Assembly (NCBI RefSeq): GCF_030418165.1 | Contig: NZ_JAUHTQ010000011.1 | Coordinates: 50,482 to 114,481 of the forward strand | Direction: 5' to 3' | Source: Ureibacillus aquaedulcis | GTDB lineage: Bacteria > Bacillota > Bacilli > Bacillales_A > Planococcaceae | DNA: 64,000 nt | Shown here: in pieces, positions 18,523 through 27,488 of the stretch | Layout: each line of letters starts with the position of its first letter | Numbering within the stretch: the stretch's first letter is position 1 | Notes under the pieces: generated by a model | Databases searched by the model: none | Seen by the model: the letters and a program-made list of their open reading frames with translations, nothing else | What the model was told of the DNA's origin: nothing | Translations under genes and position numbers: made by a program

Positions 18523-19704
18523 TTATTCCAAAACGCCACTTTCGTTTAAACTCTTTATTTGTTCCTCTGTATAACCGATAGTAGTTAGAATTTCATGCGT
18601 ATGCTCACCCAGCTTAGCCCCAACAAATTTATAGGTTGGCTCCATTTCATCAAACTTGATGGCTGCCCCGATTTGTTTTTGGCATTTCCCACCTGCTTCA
18701 GGGACCTCCACAACCATATGCCGCGCTTGAATCTGTGGATGATTAATGGCCTCTTCAAATGTTAGAACAGGTTCAACACAGCCATTGAAATCATGAATGA
18801 TTTCGAGCCATTCATTAAAGTTTTTTGTAAGAAATGCATCCTTTACCGCTTCTTTAAAGCGTTTTTGGGTATAGGATGAATCATTGAATGTACTCTGGGT
18901 TAACTCAGGTATATCCAGCGCTTCACACAATAGTTTCCTAAATTGCGGTTCTAGGCTTCCGACAGAGAAATAGCGTCCATCCTTTGTTTGATAATAATCA
19001 TAGAAGGTTCCCCCGTTCAATATCTCTTCTTCCGGCTTTGGCAGTTCGCCACTAGTTAAGAACGAAGTACCATACAGAGCATTGAATGTAAAAGCGGCAT
19101 CCGTCATGGAAATATCAATCAATTTGCCTTCACCTGTTTGTTCACGGTATAAAGCTGCAGCCAGCACCCCTACTGCTGCATGTAATGCCCCTCCAGCAAT
19201 ATCTGCGATCTGTATCCCCATAGCAACCGGTTTTTTCCCCTTTAATCGGGAGTGATCTAGAACCCCGGCGATTGAAAGGTAGTTATTATCGTGGCCAGGA
19301 CGATTCTGAAAAGGTCCATTTTGCCCATAGCCTGTGATGGAACAATAGATAAGCTTTGGATTCACTTCTTTCAAAGACGAATAGTCTATACCCAAACGCT
19401 TCATTACACCAGGTCGAAAACCTTCTATGACAATATCATATTCTTGAATTAAGGATTTTACGATATCGATGGCTTCAGGTGTTTTCAAATTAAGTGTAAG
19501 CGATTTCTTGGAACGGTTTAAGTGTTGATGAATATAGGATTCCTTCTCTTCATTGTAGGGTGGCATAATCCGCATCATTTCAACTCTTCGTGAAGATTCG
19601 ACATGGATTACATCCGCTCCATAATCAGCAAACATCATCGTCGTGAAAGCACCAGGCAATAATGAAGAAAAATCGAGAATTTTTAACCCCTTTAAAATTG
19701 TCAT
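18523..19704 (-). CDS. CaiB/BaiF-family CoA transferase (Amacr-like)
   Basis: A 393-residue class III CoA transferase or alpha-methylacyl-CoA racemase relative. Family marks are LKILDFSSLLPGAFTTMMFADYGADVIHVE near the N-terminus (shown here in part only), LNRSKKSLTLNLK, ITGYGQNGPFQNRPGHD and GEGKLIDISMTDA, whose aspartate is the likely acyl-carrying residue in the transferases. Racemase and transferase cannot be separated by eye. The start at 19704 follows AGGGGGATGGG; the frame back to 19734 lacks a site. No acyl-CoA dehydrogenase or ligase is nearby. A perfect 11-bp inverted repeat lies 30 bp upstream and may be its operator. Confidence 0.9.
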   Translation of the reverse strand: MTILKGLKILDFSSLLPGAFTTMMFADYGADVIHVESSRRVEMMRIMPPYNEEKESYIHQHLNRSKKSLTLNLKTPEAIDIVKSLIQEYDIVIEGFRPGVMKRLGIDYSSLKEVNPKLIYCSITGYGQNGPFQNRPGHDNNYLSIAGVLDHSRLKGKKPVAMGIQIADIAGGALHAAVGVLAAALYREQTGEGKLIDISMTDAAFTFNALYGTSFLTSGELPKPEEEILNGGTFYDYYQTKDGRYFSVGSLEPQFRKLLCEALDIPELTQSTFNDSSYTQKRFKEAVKDAFLTKNFNEWLEIIHDFNGCVEPVLTFEEAINHPQIQARHMVVEVPEAGGKCQKQIGAAIKFDEMEPTYKFVGAKLGEHTHEILTTIGYTEEQIKSLNESGVLE

Positions 19705-19734
19705 TTCCCATCCCCCTAAGTACAAAATGCACAA

Positions 19735-19776
19735 TGTTATAATACAGAAGATAATTTATTTAACAGTATTATAACA
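19735..19776. promoter_or_regulatory. Perfect inverted repeat, candidate operator of the CoA-transferase gene
   Basis: TGTTATAATAC (19735-19745) and GTATTATAACA (19766-19776) are exact reverse complements with a 20-bp spacer, centred about 50 bp before the start codon. Each arm contains a TATAAT-like hexamer, so the site overlaps the likely promoter. The rest of the gap to 20070 shows no gene except an eight-codon open frame at 19855 with a good ribosome site. Confidence 0.6.
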
Positions 19777-20070
19777 GTCATCCCTATATTTGTATATCAT
19801 AGAAACGTTATTGTTTTAATTATCTGATAATTATATGGTGGGGATGGGATACATATGAACAATGTTTTGCTTAATAGGTGAGATTTTCAGTGTCAATCTT
19901 TAGTCATAGACTATCATCCGATAGATATGTTATATGTTAATCTCCAGCATCCCAGTTCTCTCCTGTTAAAACGCTCGTAATACGACGATTCAAGTGGGAA
20001 ACTGCTTTAATACTTTCCAAAGCAAATCCTCTTAATCAAACTATGATTCTGCATTTTTTGGAAAGCATCT

Positions 20071-20787
20071 TTATGCATCTAATTTGAATCCTTCAAATAG
20101 CCTGCCTCCATAGGGCACTAAAATTTCATCCACTAATTCAATAACCTTTGATTTATCGTTTTGCTTGTAGAAAGTCTCAAAAGCGTCGATAAATTGACTA
20201 GCGAATTCTTCATTAAAGTTATTTAATTCCCGAATGATCCACTTTGAAGAACCAATCCAGCAACCGTTGCTTCTTAATACAAATTCCTGAATTAAATTGG
20301 TCAAAGTATTGGCAATCATCAGCTCCTCCGCTCTGTTAGTTGAACCAATAAAATCCTCTAGAACGTCCGTAATAAAATATCTTTTAAATTGTATTGTTTC
20401 GGAAGACCAAATTTCGGGACCTTCACTCAAAATAATATTCGCTTCCTTTTTAATCTTCTGAATGACACCAAGATCTTTAATGATGACACCTTCCGATACC
20501 ATTCTTGGTAATGAAGGCCTTGCCCTTTTAAAGTCGGCATGGAAGAAATGCTTATACGATGTTAAGTTATGTACAAAAACCTCGACCGCCCAATCAAAAT
20601 CTATCATTGATTGTCTAAAAGGGGTTAAAATCTTATCGTCAAAAATTACAATATCAAGGTCAGACGTATCCGTGGCTTCCCCTCTTACAACACTTCCTGC
20701 GAGCAGTGCACCCTTGCAATCCGGAAAATGCTTATCTACAAATTGTTTGGCTGCATCGAAAGGTTTAACTCTCTTATGATTGTTCAT
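20071..20787 (-). CDS. Nucleotidyltransferase-domain protein
   Basis: A 238-residue protein with a pol-beta-type nucleotidyltransferase motif near the N-terminus: LLAGSVVRGEATDTSDLDIVIF (about residues 28-49), with the two metal-binding aspartates in SDLDI. The remaining helical part resembles kanamycin/aminoglycoside nucleotidyltransferase-like proteins, but resistance cannot be inferred. The start codon (ATG at 20787, or the ATG directly before it) follows TAGGAG and overlaps the 3' end of the MFS gene by 14-17 bp, so the two are translationally coupled. Confidence 0.85.
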   Translation of the reverse strand: MNNHKRVKPFDAAKQFVDKHFPDCKGALLAGSVVRGEATDTSDLDIVIFDDKILTPFRQSMIDFDWAVEVFVHNLTSYKHFFHADFKRARPSLPRMVSEGVIIKDLGVIQKIKKEANIILSEGPEIWSSETIQFKRYFITDVLEDFIGSTNRAEELMIANTLTNLIQEFVLRSNGCWIGSSKWIIRELNNFNEEFASQFIDAFETFYKQNDKSKVIELVDEILVPYGGRLFEGFKLDA

Positions 20788-21991
20788 CATTCTCTCCTAG
20801 ATTTAATGACTTAGCATTACGGGAAATATAAAAATATAAATATAAAGATAATACCAGTGCCACAGAGGAAAAGATCACAGTCACCGGTTGAAGTGAATAC
20901 CATTCAGCAATAATTCCTAATGCAAAGGTAAAAATGATTTGTGCGATACTTTGCAATAGGTTTAGTGAACTTCCAAAGCGTCCCATAAGTGGAGGCGGTA
21001 TTGTTTTTTGATAAAGCGTTGCGTAGCCCGTGTTACTAAATGCCATAAAAAACCCAAGTGCTACAAAACTTAGCGTTGCTAACCATAGTAATGAGGACGA
21101 ATAAAATGACAAATAACTTGCCATTGTTAAAGAGAATCCAGCTCCGATGTAAGTTTGTAGTGATACCTTGTTAACTAGTGCGGTTGCACAGATTCCACCC
21201 AAAATGGCCCCAATTCCCGCTACACTTACCACCATTCCATAGGTGGTATCCGTTGTCTGCAAAACTACTTTTAGAAACGTCATTTCCTGTGAATCCAGTG
21301 CAAAGGCAATCATCAAGGCAGTTATATAAATAATTAAGAAAGTTAAAAGTTTCGGATTTTTTCGGCTATATGCCCATACTTGCTTAAAATCATGATGAAT
21401 CATGCTAACAGTCAGACGGTTTCGTGCATCCACTACTTCATTTTGGACTTTCGGCAATAAGGAAATCGCCCATGCACAAACGAAGAATGTAAAACCATTA
21501 ATCCACATTGCCACACTTGTATTGCTTAAAGCGATAATCCCACCCGCCAGCGCTGGACCAATCATGAAAGAACCCGAACTGAGTGTACTATTTATGGCAT
21601 TAAACCGCTGTTTATCTTCATCTTTGACAAGCTTTGTAATAAGGTAGGTACTGCTTGGACCAAAAAAACTGCTCGCTATATTGGCAAGGAAAATCAAAGC
21701 ATAAATAAACCAAACGGAAGATACTAAGGGCATAATGCATACAATAATGCCTCTTGCAATATCACTCATAATCATCAACCGTTTTTTGTCATGCCGGTCA
21801 ATAATCGAGCCCGCAAAGAAATTGCTAATTATTCGAGCAATTGGACCCACAATATAAATTCCCGCAACCGCTGCCGGTGAATGGGTTAGATGCCAAACAG
21901 CTAAATTAAGGGCTATCAAGTAAATCCAATTTCCCAAATTCGAAAAGCCTAATCCCCCTAGCAGCAAACCATATTGATTGGTAAAACGCAT
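20774..21991 (-). CDS. MFS transporter, MFS_3/macrolide-efflux-like
   Basis: A 405-residue major facilitator of 10-12 helices. LALNLAVWHLTHSPAAVAGIY and the loop GSIIDRHDKKRLMIMSD (about residues 61-77) are typical of the MFS_3 (enterobactin exporter/macrolide efflux) group, in which drug or siderophore export is known. Coupling to a nucleotidyltransferase gene could suggest combined modification and export of a compound, but that is speculation. The ATG follows AAAGGGGGTAG. Confidence 0.86.
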   Translation of the reverse strand: MRFTNQYGLLLGGLGFSNLGNWIYLIALNLAVWHLTHSPAAVAGIYIVGPIARIISNFFAGSIIDRHDKKRLMIMSDIARGIIVCIMPLVSSVWFIYALIFLANIASSFFGPSSTYLITKLVKDEDKQRFNAINSTLSSGSFMIGPALAGGIIALSNTSVAMWINGFTFFVCAWAISLLPKVQNEVVDARNRLTVSMIHHDFKQVWAYSRKNPKLLTFLIIYITALMIAFALDSQEMTFLKVVLQTTDTTYGMVVSVAGIGAILGGICATALVNKVSLQTYIGAGFSLTMASYLSFYSSSLLWLATLSFVALGFFMAFSNTGYATLYQKTIPPPLMGRFGSSLNLLQSIAQIIFTFALGIIAEWYSLQPVTVIFSSVALVLSLYLYFYISRNAKSLNLGENDEQS

Positions 21992-22108
21992 AGACTACCC
22001 CCTTTATTTCCCCATTCGTATCTGTATTCTTTGCTCCCCAAATAAGCGGACTCATTAATTGAGGAGATAAGAAAACGCCTGGGTTATGCACCAAGCGTTT
22101 CCATTTAT

Positions 22109-22522
22109 TTAAATATCTCTTTTGCCTAACTGCATTTGGTAATTTTTTGCGACCATTCCGTTTACTTTTAGCATTCCAAACTTTTCATAGTACGGGACCA
22201 AGTTTTCATCACAGCATAAATCAATCATGTAAATATCTTCAAGTTCCTTTAACATTCGTCCAACCAATATCTTGCCGATCCCTTGATTTTTGTATTCAGG
22301 CAATACTTCAAGGAATGGAATGTAGGCAGATAGAATGCCGTCACTTATGGCTGTGATAAATCCAACTACTTGATTGGCATGATTTATTGCTATAACGACC
22401 TTGCTGCTATTCTTTAACAAGTTTAAGTGCGTTTGCGTATCTGGTGGATTCGGCCAATCCACAAAAAAGCCTTTCAACATATCAGACGAAACACCATTAA
22501 GAGAATTTTTATAGATCACCAT
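22109..22522 (-). CDS. GNAT-family N-acetyltransferase
   Basis: A 137-residue GNAT acetyltransferase using acetyl-CoA. The core AYIPFLEVLPEYKNQGIGKILVGRML (about residues 68-93, motif A with QGIGK) and the following IDLCCDENLVPYYEKFGM are typical. The ATG follows TAGGAG. The substrate is unknown. It is about 115 bp downstream-strand neighbour of the MFS gene's start, possibly transcribed with it. Confidence 0.88.
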   Translation of the reverse strand: MVIYKNSLNGVSSDMLKGFFVDWPNPPDTQTHLNLLKNSSKVVIAINHANQVVGFITAISDGILSAYIPFLEVLPEYKNQGIGKILVGRMLKELEDIYMIDLCCDENLVPYYEKFGMLKVNGMVAKNYQMQLGKRDI

Positions 22523-22721
22523 ATCAACTCCTAATTTTTATACTGTTTAGGCAGATGATAGATATCAATTGTAAAGCAACAAAATTACAACCTCCAAACA
22601 CCAATGGGTTACTAAATTAGATTCGTCCCTAAATTCTAAAACGCCTTCTTTTTAATCACAATTCTTTTACTGGAGCCAACTTGATACAAGTTGAATTCTG
22701 CGCCCTTATACCATAATGTTA

Positions 22722-23804
22722 TTAATTAATGTCCTCACTATGTTTATCCCGAACCACTACCTTATAAGGCTTGTCGCCAACAATATCCTTTAAGTCATCC
22801 GACTGCAAAAATTCTTCAATTGCATTTTCAATCTTATTTGCTAGTTCGGGTGCTTCTTTGTCTGTTTTATCTACTTTAGTAGTTATAAAAATATTCATAG
22901 TGCCTTTTTTGTAGGAGTATCCGACACCTTTGGTTTTATACTCTTTTTTATTTAACATCCCTTCAAAGATGACAGGTAGCACTTCCGAACTCCATTGCAT
23001 CTCAATTTCTCTTGCCTCTACATTGAATGAATGGAATTCCACCTTAATTTCTTCCTGGATCCCCTGCTTTTTAACTTCTTCTAGAATTGCATCTTCAATT
23101 TCATCTGTTCGTGTTTCCTTATCTTCGATGTCCAAGGTAACAGTAATTTCTTGAGAATCTGGGCTAGCGTAGCCAACACCGTAAGCAGTCGGAATTTTAT
23201 ACCCCTGCTGTTGCAGCTTCGGTACAATTTCCCCCAAAACTTCCATCACTAGATCAGCATCTCGAACTCTACGATCATTGTCATAATCGGCATTATGCTC
23301 AATGATCCTCTCTCTTTCTACCTCAACCTTAAAATCATCATATCCTCTTGAGGAAATAAGCTCTTTTGTAACTTTCTCGATTTCCCCTTTAACCTGGTTG
23401 AAGTATTCCTCTGAACCTCTTACCGTTACATCAAATGTTTTATCTTGAACACTATAACCAGACCCGGCAATTTCATAATTCTGTTCCTCGAGTTCCTCCA
23501 TTATGAGGTGACTAATAGGCTTTTGAGTAAAAATCATATTTAAAAATGGAATCTTGGAGGCTACTTCAGCCATTGCTGGTGAGATGAAGGCAGTTCCTAA
23601 AATAAGCCCGAATAATACTAAACAAGCAGCTGCAATTTGAACTATCCTTTTTACGATGCTGTAACTTCGTTTTTTCTCTGGAAGCAATAAAATATCTACT
23701 TTATCAAGATTTTGATGAACTTTATTTTTAATTTGATCAGCTATTTCATCATTAAAGTTATTTTCACGATAATATTCATTTAACTTTTTAAGCTCCTTCT
23801 CCAC
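22722..23804 (-). CDS. Membrane anti-sigma factor-like protein with three extracellular repeats
   Basis: A 360-residue protein following an ECF sigma gene with a one-base TAG/GTG overlap. The cytoplasmic N-terminus (about 50 residues) precedes one membrane helix (about residues 53-75). Outside, three related blocks of 75-95 residues begin at YEIAGSGYS, YKIPTAYGVGYA and YKTKGVGYSY, resembling the DUF4030 type. By context it is the cognate anti-sigma or sensor; no zinc-binding HxxxCxxC motif is present, so it is not a ZAS-type anti-sigma. The GTG start follows GGGAGAGGTG. Confidence 0.8.
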   Translation of the reverse strand: MEKELKKLNEYYRENNFNDEIADQIKNKVHQNLDKVDILLLPEKKRSYSIVKRIVQIAAACLVLFGLILGTAFISPAMAEVASKIPFLNMIFTQKPISHLIMEELEEQNYEIAGSGYSVQDKTFDVTVRGSEEYFNQVKGEIEKVTKELISSRGYDDFKVEVERERIIEHNADYDNDRRVRDADLVMEVLGEIVPKLQQQGYKIPTAYGVGYASPDSQEITVTLDIEDKETRTDEIEDAILEEVKKQGIQEEIKVEFHSFNVEAREIEMQWSSEVLPVIFEGMLNKKEYKTKGVGYSYKKGTMNIFITTKVDKTDKEAPELANKIENAIEEFLQSDDLKDIVGDKPYKVVVRDKHSEDIN

Positions 23805-24367
23805 TAAAACACCTCTCCCTTCCTAGCTTCAATTTTTCGCCTCAGCATATCTCGCGCTCTTGAAAGTCTAGTTTTTACAGTATTTGTTTTTAACTCCAAA
23901 ATTGATGAAAGCTCATTGATATTTAAATCATAAAAATAATGAAGTACAATGACTGTCCGATATTTCATTGGCAAAGTTAGGATGATCTGCAAAAGGTGTT
24001 CATTGCGGTCAGCCTCCAGGTAGGAACTCTCTGCACTCTCCGTGCGCCTAAAGTTTTCAAAGAAACTATTTTCTAATAGCAGTTGTTTTATGCTCTTCTT
24101 CTTTAAAAAATCCAGGGAAGCATTCACCGTAATACGATAAATCCACGACTTTAAGGACGCTTCCCCTCTATAATTATCTATATATTTATAAGCCTTCAGG
24201 AATACCTCTTGTGAAATGTCTTCAGCTATCCCCCTATCCTTTACAAAGGAGTAGGCTAGCAGGTAAACCTTCTCTGTGTAGAGTTCCATTAATTGCTCAA
24301 TCAGCATTCCTTTATCTTCACAAGCACTATCTATTTCGTGTTTTATATGTATTTCTTTATTTCTCAC
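23804..24367 (-). CDS. ECF sigma factor
   Basis: A 187-residue sigma-70 family extracytoplasmic-function sigma factor. Region 2 is visible as YLLAYSFVKDRGIAEDISQEVFLKAYKYID (in part, about residues 30-60) followed by LKSWIYRITVNASLDFLKK; region 4 is LPMKYRTVIVLHYFYDLNINELS with LKTNTVKTRLSRARDMLRRK. The frame opens at a GTG (24385), but AAAGGAGGGACG lies inside it and points to GTG at 24367. Its own likely promoter (24391-24418) has ECF-type elements, so autoregulation with release by the downstream anti-sigma is expected. Confidence 0.92.
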   Translation of the reverse strand: MRNKEIHIKHEIDSACEDKGMLIEQLMELYTEKVYLLAYSFVKDRGIAEDISQEVFLKAYKYIDNYRGEASLKSWIYRITVNASLDFLKKKSIKQLLLENSFFENFRRTESAESSYLEADRNEHLLQIILTLPMKYRTVIVLHYFYDLNINELSSILELKTNTVKTRLSRARDMLRRKIEARKGEVF

Positions 24368-24390
24368 CAACGTCCCTCCTTTCACTCTTT

Positions 24391-24418
24391 AGACATACAC
24401 ACACAATAACTGGTTTCA
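24391..24418 (-). promoter_or_regulatory. Putative ECF-type autoregulatory promoter
   Basis: On the minus strand TGAAAC (24413-24418) and ATGTCT (24391-24396) are separated by 16 bp, close to the TGAAAC-N16-CGTC pattern of Bacillus ECF sigma promoters. It ends about 25 bp before the sigma start codon. Confidence 0.6.
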
Positions 24419-24469
24419 TATTTTTACCATCTCCCCAAATTTCCTATGTCCATTAAATAGAAAAAGCAA

Positions 24470-24835
24470 TTACTGTGATTTCGTAATCGCTTTTGTTATT
24501 TCACTCTTCTCCTGTTTTTCAAAAGGGATGTCGTATTCTTTAGCGAGTTTTGTAATTTTGCTTGTGACACTTGATGTGAATTGTCCTGTTTCTGTTATGC
24601 TTGCTAGATTTTCTCCTGAGTAAAATGTATAAGTGCCCGGTAGACCGATTTCATACTCATAATCTATTCGATCGATTTCTGTCCATGCAAATTGTTGGTG
24701 ATTGAATACAGACGCTATCAAAATAGAATGTAGCAAGTACAAACAGCGGACTAAAAAAATTAAGAAGCCACCAATTAAACAAATAGCGATAATTGTTAAG
24801 ATAATGCCCGTCCTAAAGGAAATACTATCTACCAA
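24470..24835 (-). CDS. Small membrane protein of unknown function
   Basis: A protein of about 121 residues with two adjacent N-terminal membrane helices (about residues 7-40) and a hydrophilic C-terminal part beginning FAWTEIDRIDYEYE, reminiscent of small PH-like or YcxB-type membrane proteins. The frame opens with TTG at 24868; a TTG at 24835 behind GAGGGGATGAAG is the better start. An AAAGC-AATTAC/GTAAT-GCTTT hairpin overlaps its last codons and can act as terminator. The role is unknown. Confidence 0.6.
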   Translation of the reverse strand: MVDSISFRTGIILTIIAICLIGGFLIFLVRCLYLLHSILIASVFNHQQFAWTEIDRIDYEYEIGLPGTYTFYSGENLASITETGQFTSSVTSKITKLAKEYDIPFEKQEKSEITKAITKSQ

Positions 24836-25284
24836 TACTTCATCCCCTCTCACATAAAAAGCTATCAACTCTTATACGTTTCATCTTGTTAGAAGTTTCA
24901 AATTATTGCCAATTATACATTATAAATACAGTAAAAAGGACATTAATCCATTAAGGATCAATATCCATCAAAAATTATGAGTCTAAATATGATCAAAAAA
25001 ACGGTAACGAGTATTAAAACTAAAAAATGACATAATTCAAAGTTTTGCACAGATGACATAGATAATAACAATCAGATTTATATATAGGGGGAATGGGGAA
25101 AATTGCTAAATTAAAACAAAGTGCGGAGATTTATTAGGGATAAAACTTATGAAATACACTTGAATCTCTCCTAACAAACTTTACTTTACTAACAGTCGTT
25201 TAAAATTTATACAATTATTAAGTTTATTAATTATTATTAAGACTTTGTAAAACTACCCTTTTTTTAGCAGAAATAAAGTATGAT

Positions 25285-25380
25285 TGTTTACGAGCTAGAA
25301 GCTAACACCATAGCAATAGCTCCCTTTATACGTGAGATAGCCTAGCTCCCCGTATTGGCAGTTAGGCTATTTGTATTTTG
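25285..25380 (+). ncRNA. Candidate small RNA with two hairpins
   Basis: In a 600-bp gene-free gap, GAGCTA-GCTA-loop-TAGC-TAGCTC (25292-25322) forms a hairpin with a small internal loop. It is followed by a second stem ATAGCCTA/TAGGCTAT (25337-25370), with loop GCTCCCCGTATTGGCAGT and a T-rich tail TTTGTATTTT. The C-rich loop resembles those of Firmicute sRNAs that target ribosome-binding sites. A TATGAT -10-like hexamer is at 25279, but no good -35. The remainder of the gap (24869-25270) is featureless AT-rich DNA. Confidence 0.4.
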
Positions 25381-25407
25381 TAAGCACTTACGAAAAATGC
25401 CTCTTTC

Positions 25408-25444
25408 ATTAAAAAAAGAGGTGCATGTATTATTGCACCTCTCT
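25408..25444 (-). terminator. Terminator of the 99-residue protein gene
   Basis: On the minus strand AGAGGTGCA and TGCACCTCT form a stem followed by TTTTTT directly after the stop codon. Confidence 0.88.
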
Positions 25445-25449
25445 TAAAG

Positions 25450-25749
25450 CTACTCGATATTTCCCTTAGTTAACTCTTCCTTGCAGAAGTTTAAAATCAT
25501 TGCTTCTTCATCTTCTTCAAGTTCGAAATCTAAATAGGAATTATCTCCTTTGTTGATTAGGAAATAATTTAAAATAAAGATTTCATCACTTGCTTTTTGA
25601 CCGACTAAAACTCGGATTTCCAAGCCTGCCTCTGTATATAGCTCATCCTCTTCATCCACTTCAATATCCAGAAGGAACTCAAAACGTTTTCCTTCAATAA
25701 TGTTTGTTGGATCTTTAATTTCTTCTATTGAAAATTGAGTAATCTCCAT
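25450..25749 (-). CDS. Small acidic conserved protein, DUF6509-like
   Basis: A 99-residue acidic cytoplasmic protein. The pattern IEEIKDPTNIIEGKRFEF, DIEVDEEDELYTEAGL and the C-terminal DFELEEDEEAMILNFCKEEL recalls a small conserved Bacillales family (DUF6509, sometimes mislabelled pullulanase); this is from memory and not verified. No function is known. The ATG lies behind AAGGGAGTTTGATGT, and a terminator follows. Confidence 0.7.
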   Translation of the reverse strand: MEITQFSIEEIKDPTNIIEGKRFEFLLDIEVDEEDELYTEAGLEIRVLVGQKASDEIFILNYFLINKGDNSYLDFELEEDEEAMILNFCKEELTKGNIE

Positions 25750-25826
25750 ACATCAAACTCCCTTATGCTTTCTTACAAAGTACTATAAACGTTATTGTAT
25801 ATAGTTTTATAATACACATACCTTTA

Positions 25827-27476
25827 TTAAATTGTAAATTTGGACAATCGCGATTGTAACTCTTCCGCAAGATTTGCCAATGAAATGGCTGCACCAGAGA
25901 TCTCTTCCATTGAAGCTAATTGCTCCTCAGAGGTAGCTGCTACAGATGTTGAGTTATCGGAAGTTGATTTAGAAACCTCTGACATTTCCTTCGCATGTGT
26001 CGATACTTTTGAGACCTCCACCTCAATTTGGTTTGAAATGGATGTGATATTTACGACTTGAGTCTGAACTTGTCCTACTGCTTCCTGGATCTCACCAAAA
26101 GTAGTTTGTGTATCAAAGGCGATTTGCAATCCTTTTTGGACACGCTCTTTCACGTCATTTATCGAAGTGACTGTTTTTTCAGTGTCTACATCAATTTGTT
26201 TTGCAATACCCGTTATATTCGATACAAGCTGTCTTGTTTGATCGGCAAGTTTCTTAACCTCATCCGCAACAACGGCAAACCCTTTCCCTGCTTCACCAGC
26301 TCTTGCCGCTTCAATGGACGCATTTAATGAGAGCAAGTTTGTTTGATCCGCTACCTCCGTTATTTGAGATAGGACTTTCACTATTTCCTTTGTTTGATTG
26401 TTTAAAATCGATAATGCATGATCTGTCTCTTCTACGGATTCATTAATTCTTTCCATTTGCGAAACGGTTACCTCTACATAATTGGACCCTTGTTCCGTTT
26501 TCTTGCCGGTCGAAACGGATAGTTCTTGTGCCAAGTTTGCACTAATGGAGATTTCATCCACATAAGCTTTACTTTTTTCTGCGGATTCAACAGACTCTAC
26601 TGACATAAAGGATTGCTTCTCTGCACCACTTGAAACTTGCTGTATGGAGTCCGAAATTAATTCGGCACCCTTCATTGTTTCATCGGCACTTGCCATTAAT
26701 TCTTCTGCGGATGCTGCAACCTGACTGGAACTATCTTGCACATGAGATAAAAATTCTCTTAAATTTAAAGACATCTTCTTAAACGCTTGCTGCAGGGAAC
26801 CAACTTCATCCACTGTTTTTGCATCCTCTAGTTCAAGCGCCAAGTTGCCGTTTGCAATTTCCTCGGCATTGCGCGTCACCTGTTCGATACGGCCAACAAT
26901 ACGGTTTGTTAGCAGGAAGGCCGTCGCAATGCTTCCTATTAACAAAATGGCAATTAAGATAATAGAAATATTGATGATTGAAGTAATATTACTTTGTATT
27001 TCTTTTTGCATCTGTTCATACTGTGCAGAAATATTTCTTTTCAATTCAATTACATCATTAATTAACCCTTTAATTCTGAATGATTGTCTCTTAATTTCGG
27101 CTTGGTTATTTGCTTCTACAGCCGGTGTAGATTCACTAAGAATTTGGTCATATTTGCGGGCAATCTTCCCACCCAATTCTTTCTGCTCTTTACTAGTGAG
27201 GAATGGAGCAAGTTCATCATAATTAGTTTTCACTAATTGTAAATCTTGTTCAATGTTGTTTTTATTGCTTTCGGAAATATTAAATGCATAACTATCCAAT
27301 GACTTTTGCAAGCTTTGTGCAGAGCTATTCAATTCTTCTACTGATATTAGCGAATTCACTATTTCTTCTGTTGAAGACTGCAACGAAAATAATTGACTTA
27401 TGTTAAAACCGATAATCCCCGTAGAGAGGAGTAATGGAATAATCGATAGTAATAATATTTTTTGCTTTAACTTCAT
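25827..27476 (-). CDS. Methyl-accepting chemotaxis protein with four-helix-bundle-like sensor
   Basis: A chemoreceptor of about 549 residues: TM1 (about residues 5-25), an extracellular helical region of about 140 residues (4HB_MCP-like), TM2 (about 168-190), HAMP, and a signalling coiled coil with tip [20 protein letters not shown]. It starts only a few bases after the BMP-family lipoprotein gene. GTG 27485, ATG 27482 and ATG 27476 are in frame; the last has the best distance (eight bases) to GAGGG. The tight link suggests that the lipoprotein delivers a ligand to this receptor. It shares less with the receptor at 12243-14261 outside the signalling domain. Confidence 0.93.
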   Translation of the reverse strand: MKLKQKILLLSIIPLLLSTGIIGFNISQLFSLQSSTEEIVNSLISVEELNSSAQSLQKSLDSYAFNISESNKNNIEQDLQLVKTNYDELAPFLTSKEQKELGGKIARKYDQILSESTPAVEANNQAEIKRQSFRIKGLINDVIELKRNISAQYEQMQKEIQSNITSIINISIILIAILLIGSIATAFLLTNRIVGRIEQVTRNAEEIANGNLALELEDAKTVDEVGSLQQAFKKMSLNLREFLSHVQDSSSQVAASAEELMASADETMKGAELISDSIQQVSSGAEKQSFMSVESVESAEKSKAYVDEISISANLAQELSVSTGKKTEQGSNYVEVTVSQMERINESVEETDHALSILNNQTKEIVKVLSQITEVADQTNLLSLNASIEAARAGEAGKGFAVVADEVKKLADQTRQLVSNITGIAKQIDVDTEKTVTSINDVKERVQKGLQIAFDTQTTFGEIQEAVGQVQTQVVNITSISNQIEVEVSKVSTHAKEMSEVSKSTSDNSTSVAATSEEQLASMEEISGAAISLANLAEELQSRLSKFTI

Positions 27477-27488
27477 CTTCATCACCCT

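Noticed and set aside
20071..21991. Antibiotic resistance cassette (nucleotidyltransferase plus efflux)
   Set aside because: The families fit, but neither protein can be matched to a known resistance determinant by eye and there are no mobile-element marks.
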